A stretch of 64,000 nt of DNA, taken from positions 1 through 64,000 of the forward strand of contig NZ_JBISCD010000037.1 in NCBI RefSeq assembly GCF_044386045.1. Reading direction: 5' to 3'. Of this stretch, positions 16,568-25,721 are shown piece after piece. The first letter of the stretch is position 1, and the number at the start of each line of letters is the position of its first letter. The position numbers and the translations under genes are program-made. The notes beneath the pieces were generated by a model. It ran no database searches and was not told where the DNA came from. It saw only the letters and a program-made list of their open reading frames with translations. The stretch comes from Thalassobellus sediminis (GTDB taxonomy: Bacteria > Bacteroidota > Bacteroidia > Flavobacteriales > Flavobacteriaceae).

Positions 16568-17797
16568 TTAATCTAAAAAACGATAATAAGCACATTTTAA
16601 ATATGCGCCTTCTGGAAACCCAATAGGATGATCTTCATCATGTTGGGTTTTTAGTATGACTTCATATTTTCTATTTGATGATGCTAAAGTTTGACCATTA
16701 ATATCGAAAAAAGCTTGACTAAGCACTCTTGATGAGCAAGAAGCTAACACTAACAATCCATTTCTAGCTGTTAGTTTTTCTCCTAACTCTGCTAATTGTG
16801 CGTACTTCTTTTTTGCTAAATCTATTTCTGAAGCTTGTTTTGCAAAACTAGGTGGATCTATAACAACAACATCAAACGTTACTTTATTTTTAATTAACTT
16901 TCTAAGTGCTTCAAAAGCATCACCAGCAATGGTTTTATGTTTACCTTTATAATTATTTAACTTTCCATTTTCAAGAGCAATTTCTAAAGCTTGTTTACTT
17001 ATATCTAAACTAGTTACTTCTTTAGCGTCATTATATAAAGCATGTACCGAAAACCCACCAGCATAAGAGAACACATCTAAAACTGTTTTATTCATACTCC
17101 ACTCTCCTACTTGTTTTCTATTAGCTCGATGATCTAAAAAGTAACCTGTTTTATGTCCTTTAATAACATTTGCCGAAAAGTTAACACCATGCTCTACAAA
17201 CTGAACCACTTCGTTATCTAAAACGCCATAAACAACATCTCCATTTTTTAGTTGGTGCGCTTTAGACTGTTCTAAACTTCTACTTAAACGAATAACAACC
17301 GTTTTTACTTCAGAAACTTCTTGTAAACTTGGAATAATAGTATCTAAATAAGGCAGCCATATTTCAGAATAAATTTTAACTACTAAAACAGAAGCATACA
17401 CATCGGCTATTAACCCTGGAAAACCGTCGTTTTCACCAAATAATAAACGATAACTATTCGTGTTTGTCTTTAATAAATTTTGACGTTTGTTATAGGCTAT
17501 TTCTATTTTGTTATGAAAAAAAGCAGCATTTATCTCTGCCTTTTCAATGCTGCTATGCAACATTTTAATGCTTATAGGAGAATTAGCATCATATAAACCT
17601 AAACCAACAACACGGTTTTTATTTTTACCAAAAATGATTGCTAAATCACCTGATTTGGCATCGGTATTTATTTTAATAATATTATCTGAAAACACCCAAG
17701 GATGTCCTTTTACAACAAACTGTTCACCTTTGGCATTAAGCTTTACTGCTAAACGCTTAGGATTGTAATCTGACTTTAATTTTGTTGAAAAGTACAT
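16568..17797 (-). CDS. RlmI-like class I rRNA methyltransferase
   Basis: The ATG at 17797 gives 409 residues. A TTG six codons upstream lies inside the -7 promoter element (TACTTTTG, 17813-17820), so it cannot be the start. A PUA domain (KLNAKGEQFVVKGHPWVFSDNI) is followed by an EEHEE-like region and a Rossmann methyltransferase. There one sees HKTGYFLDHRANR, the SAM loop VFSYAGGFSVHA, DPPSFAK and the Cys motif LASCSSRV. RlmI makes m5C in 23S rRNA; that target is inferred from family. It lies downstream of dnaK but is separated by a terminator. Confidence 0.87.
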   Translation of the reverse strand: MYFSTKLKSDYNPKRLAVKLNAKGEQFVVKGHPWVFSDNIIKINTDAKSGDLAIIFGKNKNRVVGLGLYDANSPISIKMLHSSIEKAEINAAFFHNKIEIAYNKRQNLLKTNTNSYRLLFGENDGFPGLIADVYASVLVVKIYSEIWLPYLDTIIPSLQEVSEVKTVVIRLSRSLEQSKAHQLKNGDVVYGVLDNEVVQFVEHGVNFSANVIKGHKTGYFLDHRANRKQVGEWSMNKTVLDVFSYAGGFSVHALYNDAKEVTSLDISKQALEIALENGKLNNYKGKHKTIAGDAFEALRKLIKNKVTFDVVVIDPPSFAKQASEIDLAKKKYAQLAELGEKLTARNGLLVLASCSSRVLSQAFFDINGQTLASSNRKYEVILKTQHDEDHPIGFPEGAYLKCAYYRFLD

Positions 17798-17871
17798 ATT
17801 AGAAATTTGATGCAAAAGTAACAGTTTTCTTTTTGTTTATTGAGTTAGAAGAATAATAAGTATAAACAAAA

Positions 17872-17895
17872 AACGCAACCATTTCTGGTTGCGTT
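17872..17895 (-). terminator. dnaK terminator
   Basis: A 9-bp perfect stem AACGCAACC/GGTTGCGTT with a 6-nt loop is followed on the minus strand by TTTTTG. It lies about 107 nt past the dnaK stop. The plus strand also reads into T residues, so it may work both ways. Confidence 0.75.
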
Positions 17896-18001
17896 TTTAT
17901 TATTTAAAACTTCAGTCTTGCGACTTCTAGCTTAGATATAAAACCCTTTGACTTCGCTCAGAATAAGTGATTCACTCAATTTTAAAAAATCGGTTCTCTA
18001 C

Positions 18002-19906
18002 TTACTTAACTTCTTCAAAATCTACATCTTCTACATTATCACCTCCTGCTTGAGCTGGTTCTCCTGCTCCTGCATCTGGTCCTGGAGCTCCTCCTTGAGC
18101 TTCTGCCTGTGCTTTGTACATTTCTTCAGAAGCCACTTTCCAAGCTTCGTTTATTTTATCTAAAGCAGGTGTAATAACCTCTAAATCTTTAGATTCGTAA
18201 GCTTTTTTCAACTCTTCTAAAGCATCAACAATAGGTTGTTTTTTATCATCAGATAATTTATCACCAAACTCTTCTAATTGTTTTTCCGTTTGAAAAATCA
18301 TAGAATCTGCTTCATTTAATTTCTGAGCATTTTCAGCTGCAGCTTTATCTGCATCAGCATTTGCTTCAGCATCTGCTTTCATTTTCTCGATTTCTTCTTC
18401 GCTTAATCCAGAAGATGCTTCGATACGAATATCTTGTTTCTTACCAGTTGCTTTATCTTCCGCAGATACTTTAATAATACCATTGGCATCAATATCAAAC
18501 GTTACTTCAATTTGTGGTGTCCCACGTCTTGCTGGTGGAATATCACTTAAATGGAAACGTCCAATTGTTTTATTATCGGCTGCCATAGCACGTTCACCTT
18601 GTAATACGTGAATTTCTACTGAAGGCTGATTATCGGCTGCTGTAGAGAATACTTGCGATTTTTTAGTAGGAATTGTTGTATTCGCTTCAATAAGCTTAGT
18701 AAATACATTACCCATAGTTTCAATACCTAAAGATAAAGGTGTTACATCTAAAAGTAATACATCTTTAACATCTCCTGTCAATACACCACCTTGAATACCA
18801 GCTCCTAAAGATACTACTTCATCAGGATTAACACCTTTACTTGGTGTTTTTCCGAAGAATTTTTCAACAGCCGCTTGTACAGCAGGAATACGTGTAGAAC
18901 CACCTACTAAAATAACTTCATCAATATCAGATTTTGATAAACCTGCAGATTTTAATGCAGATTGACAAGGCTCGATAGTACGTTTTACTAAATCGTCAAT
19001 TAATTGTTCAAATTTAGAACGTGTTAACGTACGTACTAAGTGTTTTGGTCCACTAGCTGTAGCCGTAATATATGGTAAGTTTATTTCTGTTTGTGCAGAA
19101 GCAGATAATTCAATCTTCGCTTTTTCAGCAGCTTCTTTTAAACGTTGTAAAGACATAGGATCTTGACGTAAATCCATAGACTCTTCAGCATTAAACTCAT
19201 CGGCTAACCAGTTAATAATTTTATCATCAACATCATCACCACCTAAGTGTGTATCACCGTCTGTAGATAATACTTCAAATACACCGTCACCTAATTCTAG
19301 AATAGATACATCATGTGTTCCTCCACCAAAATCAAAAACAACTATTTTTTGGTCAACACCTTTTTTGTCCATACCGTAAGCTAATGCAGCTGCAGTAGGT
19401 TCGTTAATAATACGTCTAACTTTTAAACCAGCAATTTCACCAGCTTCTTTAGTTGCTTGACGTTGACTATCGTTAAAGTAAGCCGGTACAGTAATAACAG
19501 CTTCACTTACGTCTTGTCCTAAATAATCTTCAGCTGTTTTCTTCATTTTTTGAAGAATCATAGCCGATAATTCTTGAGGTGTATATAAACGACCATCAAT
19601 ATCTACACGAGGTGTATCGTTATCTCCTTTTACTACTTTATATGGTACGCGTTCTGCTTCTGCTTTAGATTCAGAATATTTATTACCCATAAAACGTTTA
19701 ACCGAATAAACTGTTTTTGTTGGGTTAGTAACTGCTTGACGTTTTGCTGGGTCACCAACTTTAATTTCGCCTCCTTCTACAAATGCAATAACCGATGGCG
19801 TAGTACGCTTACCTTCTGCGTTTGGGATTACAACAGCTTCATTACCTTCCATAACAGAAACGCAAGAGTTGGTTGTACCTAAATCGATTCCAATAATTTT
19901 ACTCAT
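18002..19906 (-). CDS. dnaK: Chaperone DnaK (Hsp70)
   Basis: The 634-residue protein is a full-length DnaK. ATPase signatures are present: IGIDLGTTNSCVSV at the start, FDFGGGTHDVSILEL in the middle and VILVGGSTRIPAVQ near 345. The substrate-binding domain follows (TTIPTKKSQVFSTAADNQ), and the tail is Gly/Ala/acid-rich, ending DVDFEEVK. It folds and protects proteins using ATP with DnaJ and GrpE, neither of which is adjacent. An upstream palindrome and a -24/-12-like element suggest stress control. Confidence 0.98.
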   Translation of the reverse strand: MSKIIGIDLGTTNSCVSVMEGNEAVVIPNAEGKRTTPSVIAFVEGGEIKVGDPAKRQAVTNPTKTVYSVKRFMGNKYSESKAEAERVPYKVVKGDNDTPRVDIDGRLYTPQELSAMILQKMKKTAEDYLGQDVSEAVITVPAYFNDSQRQATKEAGEIAGLKVRRIINEPTAAALAYGMDKKGVDQKIVVFDFGGGTHDVSILELGDGVFEVLSTDGDTHLGGDDVDDKIINWLADEFNAEESMDLRQDPMSLQRLKEAAEKAKIELSASAQTEINLPYITATASGPKHLVRTLTRSKFEQLIDDLVKRTIEPCQSALKSAGLSKSDIDEVILVGGSTRIPAVQAAVEKFFGKTPSKGVNPDEVVSLGAGIQGGVLTGDVKDVLLLDVTPLSLGIETMGNVFTKLIEANTTIPTKKSQVFSTAADNQPSVEIHVLQGERAMAADNKTIGRFHLSDIPPARRGTPQIEVTFDIDANGIIKVSAEDKATGKKQDIRIEASSGLSEEEIEKMKADAEANADADKAAAENAQKLNEADSMIFQTEKQLEEFGDKLSDDKKQPIVDALEELKKAYESKDLEVITPALDKINEAWKVASEEMYKAQAEAQGGAPGPDAGAGEPAQAGGDNVEDVDFEEVK

Positions 19907-19959
19907 AATATTTTTTATTTATTGTGTTGAATGTTCATTTTTAAATTCATGGTACTAAA

Positions 19960-20007
19960 GTCAATGATTATGCCAACCCAGAAATGCTGACACAGTGTCA
20001 TATTTCT
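19960..20007 (-). promoter_or_regulatory. dnaK control region: palindrome and -24/-12-like element
   Basis: TGACACAGTGTCA (19988-20000) is a perfect palindrome. It extends with AGAAAT/ATTTCT arms to 19980-20007. Just downstream on the minus strand is TTGGCATAATCATTGAC (19976-19960), which resembles a sigma-54 type TGGCA-N-TTGC element except for one base in the -12 part. That would put the transcript start about 40-45 nt before the dnaK ATG. It looks like an operator next to a promoter; the regulator is unknown. Confidence 0.5.
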
Positions 20008-20092
20008 ATCACAGTAAGCTCTCGAAACAATCAGTATTACTTAAATCGAGTAAAAAATTCAGTCACCTGTCATTTATCATTTGTCATTTATT

Positions 20093-20162
20093 TTGGGCGC
20101 AACCACAAGGGGTCGGGCTATTCACTACAAGTTCTCGCTCGTACTTCGCTGCGGGCTTTTAT
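20093..20162. repeat. G+C-rich REP-like segment
   Basis: The stretch GGGCGCAACCACAAGGGGTC (20094-20113) through CTCGCTCGTACTTCGCTGCGGG (20135-20156) stands out from its AT-rich surroundings. It resembles a dispersed Bacteroidota repeat type. The remainder of the 423-nt dnaK-sdaA gap holds the dnaK control region and an sdaA -7 element. Confidence 0.4.
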
Positions 20163-20299
20163 TCGTAAATTATTAATTTTTAAATTATTGAACTCATGAA
20201 TATAAATATTTCATTGCTATCCATTACGCAAAGATAAATACCATCAGAAAACAACAAACTATTAACTTTAGATAGTACTAATCAACTAAAAAAAGAATA

Positions 20300-20307
20300 T
20301 ATATTTG
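20300..20307 (+). promoter_or_regulatory. Candidate -7 element of the serine dehydratase gene
   Basis: TATATTTG fits TAnnTTTG and lies 22 nt before the ATG. No TTG is present at the usual upstream distance. Confidence 0.45.
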
Positions 20308-20329
20308 TTTTAAACTAAAACGTTAATTC

Positions 20330-21754
20330 ATGGAGTCCATTTCTGTTTTCGACATGTTAAAAATTGGTATTGGTCCTTCCAGTTCACATACCTTAGGGCC
20401 TTGGCGTGCTGCCGAACGCTGGTTAAAAGAACTTAAAAAGAAAGATGAATTTAACAAGGTAAAAAAAATTAAAGTAAACCTATACGGCTCCTTATCATTA
20501 ACTGGAAAAGGACATGCTACAGATTTTGCTATTATGCTTGGTTTATTAGGGTCCGACCCAGAAAGAGTGCCTACAGAAAGTATTAAAATACTAATAAACT
20601 CTATAAAAGAAACAAACACATTACTACTTAACAACGAAAAACCAATACGTTTTAATCCTGAAACCGATATTATTTTTAATAAGGATTTTTTACCATTTCA
20701 TGCAAATGCTTTAAAGTTTACAGCATATCTAGACGACAAAAAAACAAGCTCTACTTTTTATTCTATTGGCGGTGGTTTTGTTGTTAAAAAGAAAAGAAAA
20801 AACTCAAAGAAGCAAAAGAAAATCTTTAAAACAACCTTTCCATATCCTATTTCTCTAGGAACCGAATTATTAAACTATTGTAACACACTTAATAAATCAA
20901 TTTCTGAAGTTGTTTTAGAAAACGAAAAATCCATTAGACCTATTGAAACCATTGATTCTGAATTAGAACGCATTTGGGACACTATGCTTGAATGCATGTA
21001 TAATGGAAGTCATACCGAAGGTTTTTTACCTGGAGGTTTAAATGTTAGACGTCGAGCATATGACACTAACAAATTATTAATTGGAGATGCCACTTATACA
21101 AACCCTAATGAATGGATAGCTGCCATTAGAAATACCGAAGTTAAATTTCGTCAAATCATAAAATGGGTTAGCTGTTTTGCGCTTGCTGTTAACGAAGTTA
21201 ATGCCTCATTAGGTCGTATTGTAACAGCTCCTACAAATGGTAGTGCAGGCGTTATTCCTGCCGTTTTAATGTACTATTTGGTTATTGAAAACCATGATGG
21301 TGACTTTGAAGATATTAAACGTTTTTTATTAGTTGCTGGTGAAATTGGCAGCCTCTTTAAAAAGGGAGCTACTATATCGGCAGCCATGGGTGGCTGTCAA
21401 GCAGAAATAGGTGTGTCATCTGCAATGGCAGCAGCAGCCTTATGCGAACTACAAGGTGGCTCACCAGAACAAGTTCTAATTGCTGCTGAAATTGCTATGG
21501 AGCATCATTTAGGATTAACCTGTGATCCTATTGGAGGTTTAGTACAAATACCATGTATTGAGCGTAATGCTATGGGAGCAATTAAAGCTATTAATGCTTC
21601 TGAATTAGCGCTTGATACCAATCCTGAAAACACCAAAGTACCGTTTGATAAAGTTGTAAATACCATGTGGAAAACTGCAAATGACATGAATACTAAATAT
21701 AAAGAAACCAGTGAAGGAGGTTTAGCTATTAGTGTTAATATGGCAGATTGTTAG
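20330..21754 (+). CDS. L-serine ammonia-lyase, single chain
   Basis: The 474-residue enzyme has both halves of the iron-sulfur serine dehydratase. The beta part begins MESISVFDMLKIGIGPSSSHTLGPW with the characteristic GPSSSHT motif. The alpha part has GRIVTAPTNGSAGVIPA and AAMGGCQAEIGVSSAMAAAALCELQGG. Cysteines for the [4Fe-4S] cluster lie in GGCQAE and GLTCDPIGGLVQIPCIERN. It converts L-serine to pyruvate and ammonia in the cytoplasm. It stands alone behind its own promoter. Confidence 0.95.
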   Translation: MESISVFDMLKIGIGPSSSHTLGPWRAAERWLKELKKKDEFNKVKKIKVNLYGSLSLTGKGHATDFAIMLGLLGSDPERVPTESIKILINSIKETNTLLLNNEKPIRFNPETDIIFNKDFLPFHANALKFTAYLDDKKTSSTFYSIGGGFVVKKKRKNSKKQKKIFKTTFPYPISLGTELLNYCNTLNKSISEVVLENEKSIRPIETIDSELERIWDTMLECMYNGSHTEGFLPGGLNVRRRAYDTNKLLIGDATYTNPNEWIAAIRNTEVKFRQIIKWVSCFALAVNEVNASLGRIVTAPTNGSAGVIPAVLMYYLVIENHDGDFEDIKRFLLVAGEIGSLFKKGATISAAMGGCQAEIGVSSAMAAAALCELQGGSPEQVLIAAEIAMEHHLGLTCDPIGGLVQIPCIERNAMGAIKAINASELALDTNPENTKVPFDKVVNTMWKTANDMNTKYKETSEGGLAISVNMADC

Positions 21755-21857
21755 CATTATATCTTTCAAGAAATTTTTAATACTCTACACTTAATTTACT
21801 ATTTTTACATACTTTCAATATTAAAAACATAATCACTAAACTTACCCTATTAAAAAA

Positions 21858-23192
21858 ATGAAAAACATCTATTTATTAGTTGTCGCTTTGATATTCGTAT
21901 CATGTTCGCAACAAACAAAACAAAAAGCAAGCAATGAAAACGTTTTTCCTGACGGAACCATCATACCAGATTGGTTTTTAGACGATTCAAAAATAAACTA
22001 TGCCAGCCTTGGTAAACTTTATACGATAACTGATTATGGAGTAACTAATGACAGTACCATTGTACAAACTGTTGCAATTCAAAACACCATAGATGAAGCC
22101 TACAGAAATGGTGGTGGCGTTATTGTTATACCAGAAGGTACATTTTTAAGTGGTGCTTTATTTTTTAAACCTAACACCCATTTACATGTTACTAAAGGTG
22201 GTGTATTAAAAGGATCTGATAATATTGTAGATTACCCTTTTAAAGCTTCTAGAATTGAAGGCCAAAGTATAGAATATTTTTCTGCGCTTGTAAATGCTTT
22301 TGGAGTGAACGGATTCACTATTACTGGTAACGGTATTATTGATGGTAACGGATTAAACTACTGGAAAGCCTTTTGGCAACGTAGAAAAGAAAACCCTAAA
22401 TGCACAAACCTTGAAGTATCTCGACCTCGTTTAGTATTTATTTGGAAATGTGACAATGTACAATTACAAGATGTACACCTTAGAAATTCTGGTTTTTGGT
22501 CTAGCCACTATTATCAATGTAATAATGTTAAGATTTTAGATTTGCGTATTACCTCTCCACACAAACCTATTAAAGCTCCAAGCACAGATGCAATAGATTT
22601 AGATGTGTGTTCTAATGTATTAGTTAAAGGATGTTATATGGCTGTAAATGATGATGCTATTGCATTAAAAGGAGGAAAAGGACCTTGGGCAGATAAAGAT
22701 GCAAGTAATGGAGAAAATACTAATATTATTATTGAAGATTGTGAATTTGGTTTTTGCCATGCCGCATTAACTAATGGTAGCGAATCCATTCACAATAAAA
22801 ATATAGTAATGCGTAATTGTAAAGCAACTGATGCCAAACGTTTATTATGGTTAAAAATGCGCCCAGATACAGCTCAAAATTATGAATACATTACTGTTGA
22901 AAATATTACAGGCCAAGTACATAGCTTTATTTATATTAAACCTTGGACACAATTCTTCGATTTAAAAGGAAGAGAAGATGTGCCTCTATCTTATTCTGAT
23001 AACATTACTATGAGAAATATTGACGTCAAATGTGATATTTTTTACGATATGAAAATTACTGAATATGATAAGCTTACAAATTTTACGTTTGAAAATATAA
23101 ATGTTGAAGCCAAAAATGGTGATTATGATAAAACGATAATTGAAGGCCTTACATTTAAAAATGTAAAAGTAAATGGTGAATTAATTGATTAA
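21858..23192 (+). CDS. GH28-family polygalacturonase-like lipoprotein
   Basis: The 444-residue protein has a lipoprotein signal (ALIFVSCSQQ, Cys 16) and a right-handed beta-helix of the GH28 type. Catalytic aspartates are seen as D244 (PSTDAIDLD) and D265-D266 (NDDAIALKGG), with H301 (FCHAALTNGSE) in the usual GHG place. Family members cut galacturonan or trim rhamnogalacturonan. The upstream element TATTTTTACATACT (21800-21813) is identical to one before panB. It links to the glycan genes elsewhere in the window only by function. Confidence 0.88.
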   Translation: MKNIYLLVVALIFVSCSQQTKQKASNENVFPDGTIIPDWFLDDSKINYASLGKLYTITDYGVTNDSTIVQTVAIQNTIDEAYRNGGGVIVIPEGTFLSGALFFKPNTHLHVTKGGVLKGSDNIVDYPFKASRIEGQSIEYFSALVNAFGVNGFTITGNGIIDGNGLNYWKAFWQRRKENPKCTNLEVSRPRLVFIWKCDNVQLQDVHLRNSGFWSSHYYQCNNVKILDLRITSPHKPIKAPSTDAIDLDVCSNVLVKGCYMAVNDDAIALKGGKGPWADKDASNGENTNIIIEDCEFGFCHAALTNGSESIHNKNIVMRNCKATDAKRLLWLKMRPDTAQNYEYITVENITGQVHSFIYIKPWTQFFDLKGREDVPLSYSDNITMRNIDVKCDIFYDMKITEYDKLTNFTFENINVEAKNGDYDKTIIEGLTFKNVKVNGELID

Positions 23193-23298
23193 AAATATTA
23201 AAACAAATTATGCAAGTTTTAAATTTAAGTCGCCTTATTATTTTAACTTCAAACGAATTTGTTTTAGTATTTTTACATACTATAAAAATTAAAAAGAC

Positions 23299-24117
23299 AT
23301 GTCTGTAGCAAAAAAAGAATACAAACGTATTACAGTAAAAACATTAGTTGATATGAAAACTAATGGTGAAAAAATATCGATGCTTACAGCCTATGATTAT
23401 ACCATGGCAAAAATTGTTGATAGTGCTGGTGTAGACGTTATTCTTGTTGGTGATTCTGCTAGTAATGTTATGGCAGGACATGAAACAACATTACCTATTA
23501 CATTAGACCAAATGATTTACCATGCATCTTCTGTAATTAGAGCTATAGATCGTGCTTTAGTAGTAGTAGATTTACCGTTTGGTAGTTACCAAAGTGATCC
23601 TAAAGAAGCCTTACGCTCTGCTATTAGAATTATGAAAGAAAGTGGTGCACATTCTGTAAAACTAGAAGGTGGTAGAGAAATAAAAGATTCTATAAAACGT
23701 ATTTTAAACGCGGGAATTCCTGTTATGGGACATTTGGGTTTAACACCACAATCTATCTATAAATTTGGCACCTATACAGTTCGTGCTAAAGAGGAAAAAG
23801 AAGCAGCAGATTTAATTAAAGACGCTAAAACACTAGAACGTATTGGGTGCTTTGCCATTGTACTTGAAAAAATACCTGCTGCTTTAGCAAAACTGGTTGC
23901 AGAAAGCGTTAGCATTCCTATAATTGGTATTGGAGCTGGAAATGGTGTTGATGGACAAGTTTTAGTTTTGCATGATATGATAGGAATGACACATGAATTT
24001 CATCCTCGCTTTTTACGTCGATATATGAACTTATATGAAGATATGACAAGTGCTATTTCTCAATATGTTGGTGATGTAAAATCTAAAGATTTCCCTAATG
24101 ATTCTGAACAGTATTAA
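23299..24117 (+). CDS. panB: 3-methyl-2-oxobutanoate hydroxymethyltransferase
   Basis: The 272-residue protein matches PanB along its length: ITVKTLVDMKTNGEKISMLTAYDYTMAKIVD, then VILVGDSASNVMAGHETTLPIT with the Mg-binding Asp, then GIPVMGHLGLTPQS and IIGIGAGNGVDGQVLVLHDMIG. It adds a hydroxymethyl group from methylene-tetrahydrofolate to 2-oxoisovalerate, the first step of pantothenate synthesis. Other pan genes are not adjacent. The TATTTTTACATACT element (23268-23281) lies 17 nt before the ATG. Confidence 0.97.
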   Translation: MSVAKKEYKRITVKTLVDMKTNGEKISMLTAYDYTMAKIVDSAGVDVILVGDSASNVMAGHETTLPITLDQMIYHASSVIRAIDRALVVVDLPFGSYQSDPKEALRSAIRIMKESGAHSVKLEGGREIKDSIKRILNAGIPVMGHLGLTPQSIYKFGTYTVRAKEEKEAADLIKDAKTLERIGCFAIVLEKIPAALAKLVAESVSIPIIGIGAGNGVDGQVLVLHDMIGMTHEFHPRFLRRYMNLYEDMTSAISQYVGDVKSKDFPNDSEQY

Positions 24118-24211
24118 GTCTTTTTAGTCCCGTATTAGCAACCAGTTAATTCATATGCTTTAAAACTTTGCGTCTTAGCGCCTTTGCTCAATAAAGAAAA
24201 TAGTAAAATTA

Positions 24212-24913
24212 GTGTCAACGAAAATAGTTTCAAATAAAAAAAATCTTCAAGTCTTATTTGAAGACAATCACATTATTGTGGTTAATAAACGAGCTGGCGA
24301 TATTGTACAAGGCGATAAAACAGGAGACAAACCACTAAGTGATGTTGTTAAAGAATACATTAAAGACAAGTACAACAAACCAGGAAATGTTTATTTAGGA
24401 ACCGTACACAGACTAGACAGACCAACAACCGGCTTGGTTATATTTGCAAAAACGAGCAAGGTATTACCACGGTTAAATGCACTTTTTGTTTCGAAAGATA
24501 TACAGAAAACTTATTGGGCTATTATTAAAAACAAACCTAAAAAGGATAGTGACACTTTAATTAACTGGCTAAAAAAGAACCCTAAAAACAACAAATCTAC
24601 TGCTTATACTAAGGAAATAAAAGATAGTAAAAAGGCTATTCTTCATTATGAATTATTAAAAAAATTAGATAATTATTTCTTAATTGAAATTAATTTAGAA
24701 ACTGGTAGGCATCATCAAATACGCTCACAACTATCAAATATTGGTAGCCCGATAAAAGGTGATTTAAAATATGGTTTTGACAGAAGTAATAAAGATGCTA
24801 GCATTCATTTACATGCTAGATATATTGAATTTATTCATCCTGTAAAAAAAGAACCAGTAACAATTACTGCACCTTTACCAAAAGATCCTATTTGGGACGC
24901 TTGTTATAGTTAA
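24212..24913 (+). CDS. RluA-family pseudouridine synthase
   Basis: The 233-residue protein lacks an S4 domain and is a single catalytic domain. The active Asp is D69 in HRLDRPTTGLVIFAKT, and the family motifs NLETGRHHQIRSQL and DLKYGFD are present. It would turn a uridine of rRNA or tRNA into pseudouridine; the site is unknown. The GTG at 24212 is the likely start, since no ATG lies near. The 94-nt spacer before it contains a short G+C-richer repeat-like stretch (TTTGCGTCTTAGCGCCTTTG). Confidence 0.88.
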   Translation: MSTKIVSNKKNLQVLFEDNHIIVVNKRAGDIVQGDKTGDKPLSDVVKEYIKDKYNKPGNVYLGTVHRLDRPTTGLVIFAKTSKVLPRLNALFVSKDIQKTYWAIIKNKPKKDSDTLINWLKKNPKNNKSTAYTKEIKDSKKAILHYELLKKLDNYFLIEINLETGRHHQIRSQLSNIGSPIKGDLKYGFDRSNKDASIHLHARYIEFIHPVKKEPVTITAPLPKDPIWDACYS

Positions 24914-24923
24914 ATATTGCTAT

Positions 24924-25721
24924 TTAGTAGGGGTAGTTTAATGTTAATAAAACACCTCCTTTAAGTTTTGAAACAATCTCTAATTCTGCATTAATTAAAG
25001 CGGCTCTACTTTTCATATTAATTAAACCTGACCCCATTTCTATATTTCTTATATTAAAACCTACTCCATCATCTTTTGCTGTAATTAATAATTTATCAGG
25101 TTTATAATCTAAAGTAATCTCTAAATTTTTAGCTTCAGAATATTTTACCGAATTAGATAAAAACTCTTGTAAAATTCTAAAAATAATGATTTCGTGTTTT
25201 CTATTTGAAAAATCAACCTTATCTCCTATTATTTTAAGCTCCGCAGAATTAAACTTCATTTTTTTAAGTCGGTTTAACTCATTAGTTATAGATTTTTCAA
25301 AACCAATATTCAAAACCACCTCATTATTTAATGTTTTGGAAAGCGCTCTAACTTCCGATAAGCTTTGTCTTAAAGCATGTGTTGTATCTGAAAATTTATC
25401 TTTAACATCATCAGCAACTTGCATTTTTAAAATACTTAACTGCATACTAGCAAATGAAAGTAACTGACCTACATTATCATGTAATTCCCAGCCAATATTT
25501 TTTAAAGTCTGTTCTTGAGTTTCTGTTTGAGCTAATGTAATCTCCTCTTCAAAAGCCTGTTGTTGTTTCATTTTATCTAATAGTAATTTATTTTTTCGTT
25601 TCAAAAAAACTACAAAAAACACTATAAATAAAGTTATTATAATTACTAAAACAGCAATCATATAAACTAATAAATATCGTTCTGAAGCTGAACTAACTAA
25701 TCGTTCTGAGGTTTGCACCAT
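24924..25721 (-). CDS. Membrane sensor histidine kinase (HisKA_3 type)
   Basis: The ATG at 25721 gives 265 residues; it overlaps the preceding gene by 25 nt, and longer starts would lie deep inside that gene. One membrane helix (about 17-40) is followed by a short coiled coil, then the phosphoacceptor His in NIGWELHDNVGQLLS and a Bergerat ATPase (VKYSEAKNLEITLD ... DDGVGFN ... GSGLINMKSRAALI). There is almost no sensor domain, so sensing may come from the upstream membrane protein. No response regulator gene is adjacent. Confidence 0.85.
   Translation of the reverse strand: MVQTSERLVSSASERYLLVYMIAVLVIIITLFIVFFVVFLKRKNKLLLDKMKQQQAFEEEITLAQTETQEQTLKNIGWELHDNVGQLLSFASMQLSILKMQVADDVKDKFSDTTHALRQSLSEVRALSKTLNNEVVLNIGFEKSITNELNRLKKMKFNSAELKIIGDKVDFSNRKHEIIIFRILQEFLSNSVKYSEAKNLEITLDYKPDKLLITAKDDGVGFNIRNIEMGSGLINMKSRAALINAELEIVSKLKGGVLLTLNYPY

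Noticed and set aside
17816..17871. CIRCE-type operator near dnaK
   Set aside because: No TTAGCACTC-N9-GAGTGCTAA pattern occurs near dnaK; the palindrome upstream is different.
23193..23298. Possible small gene between GH28 and panB
   Set aside because: Too short and AT-rich; better explained as promoter.
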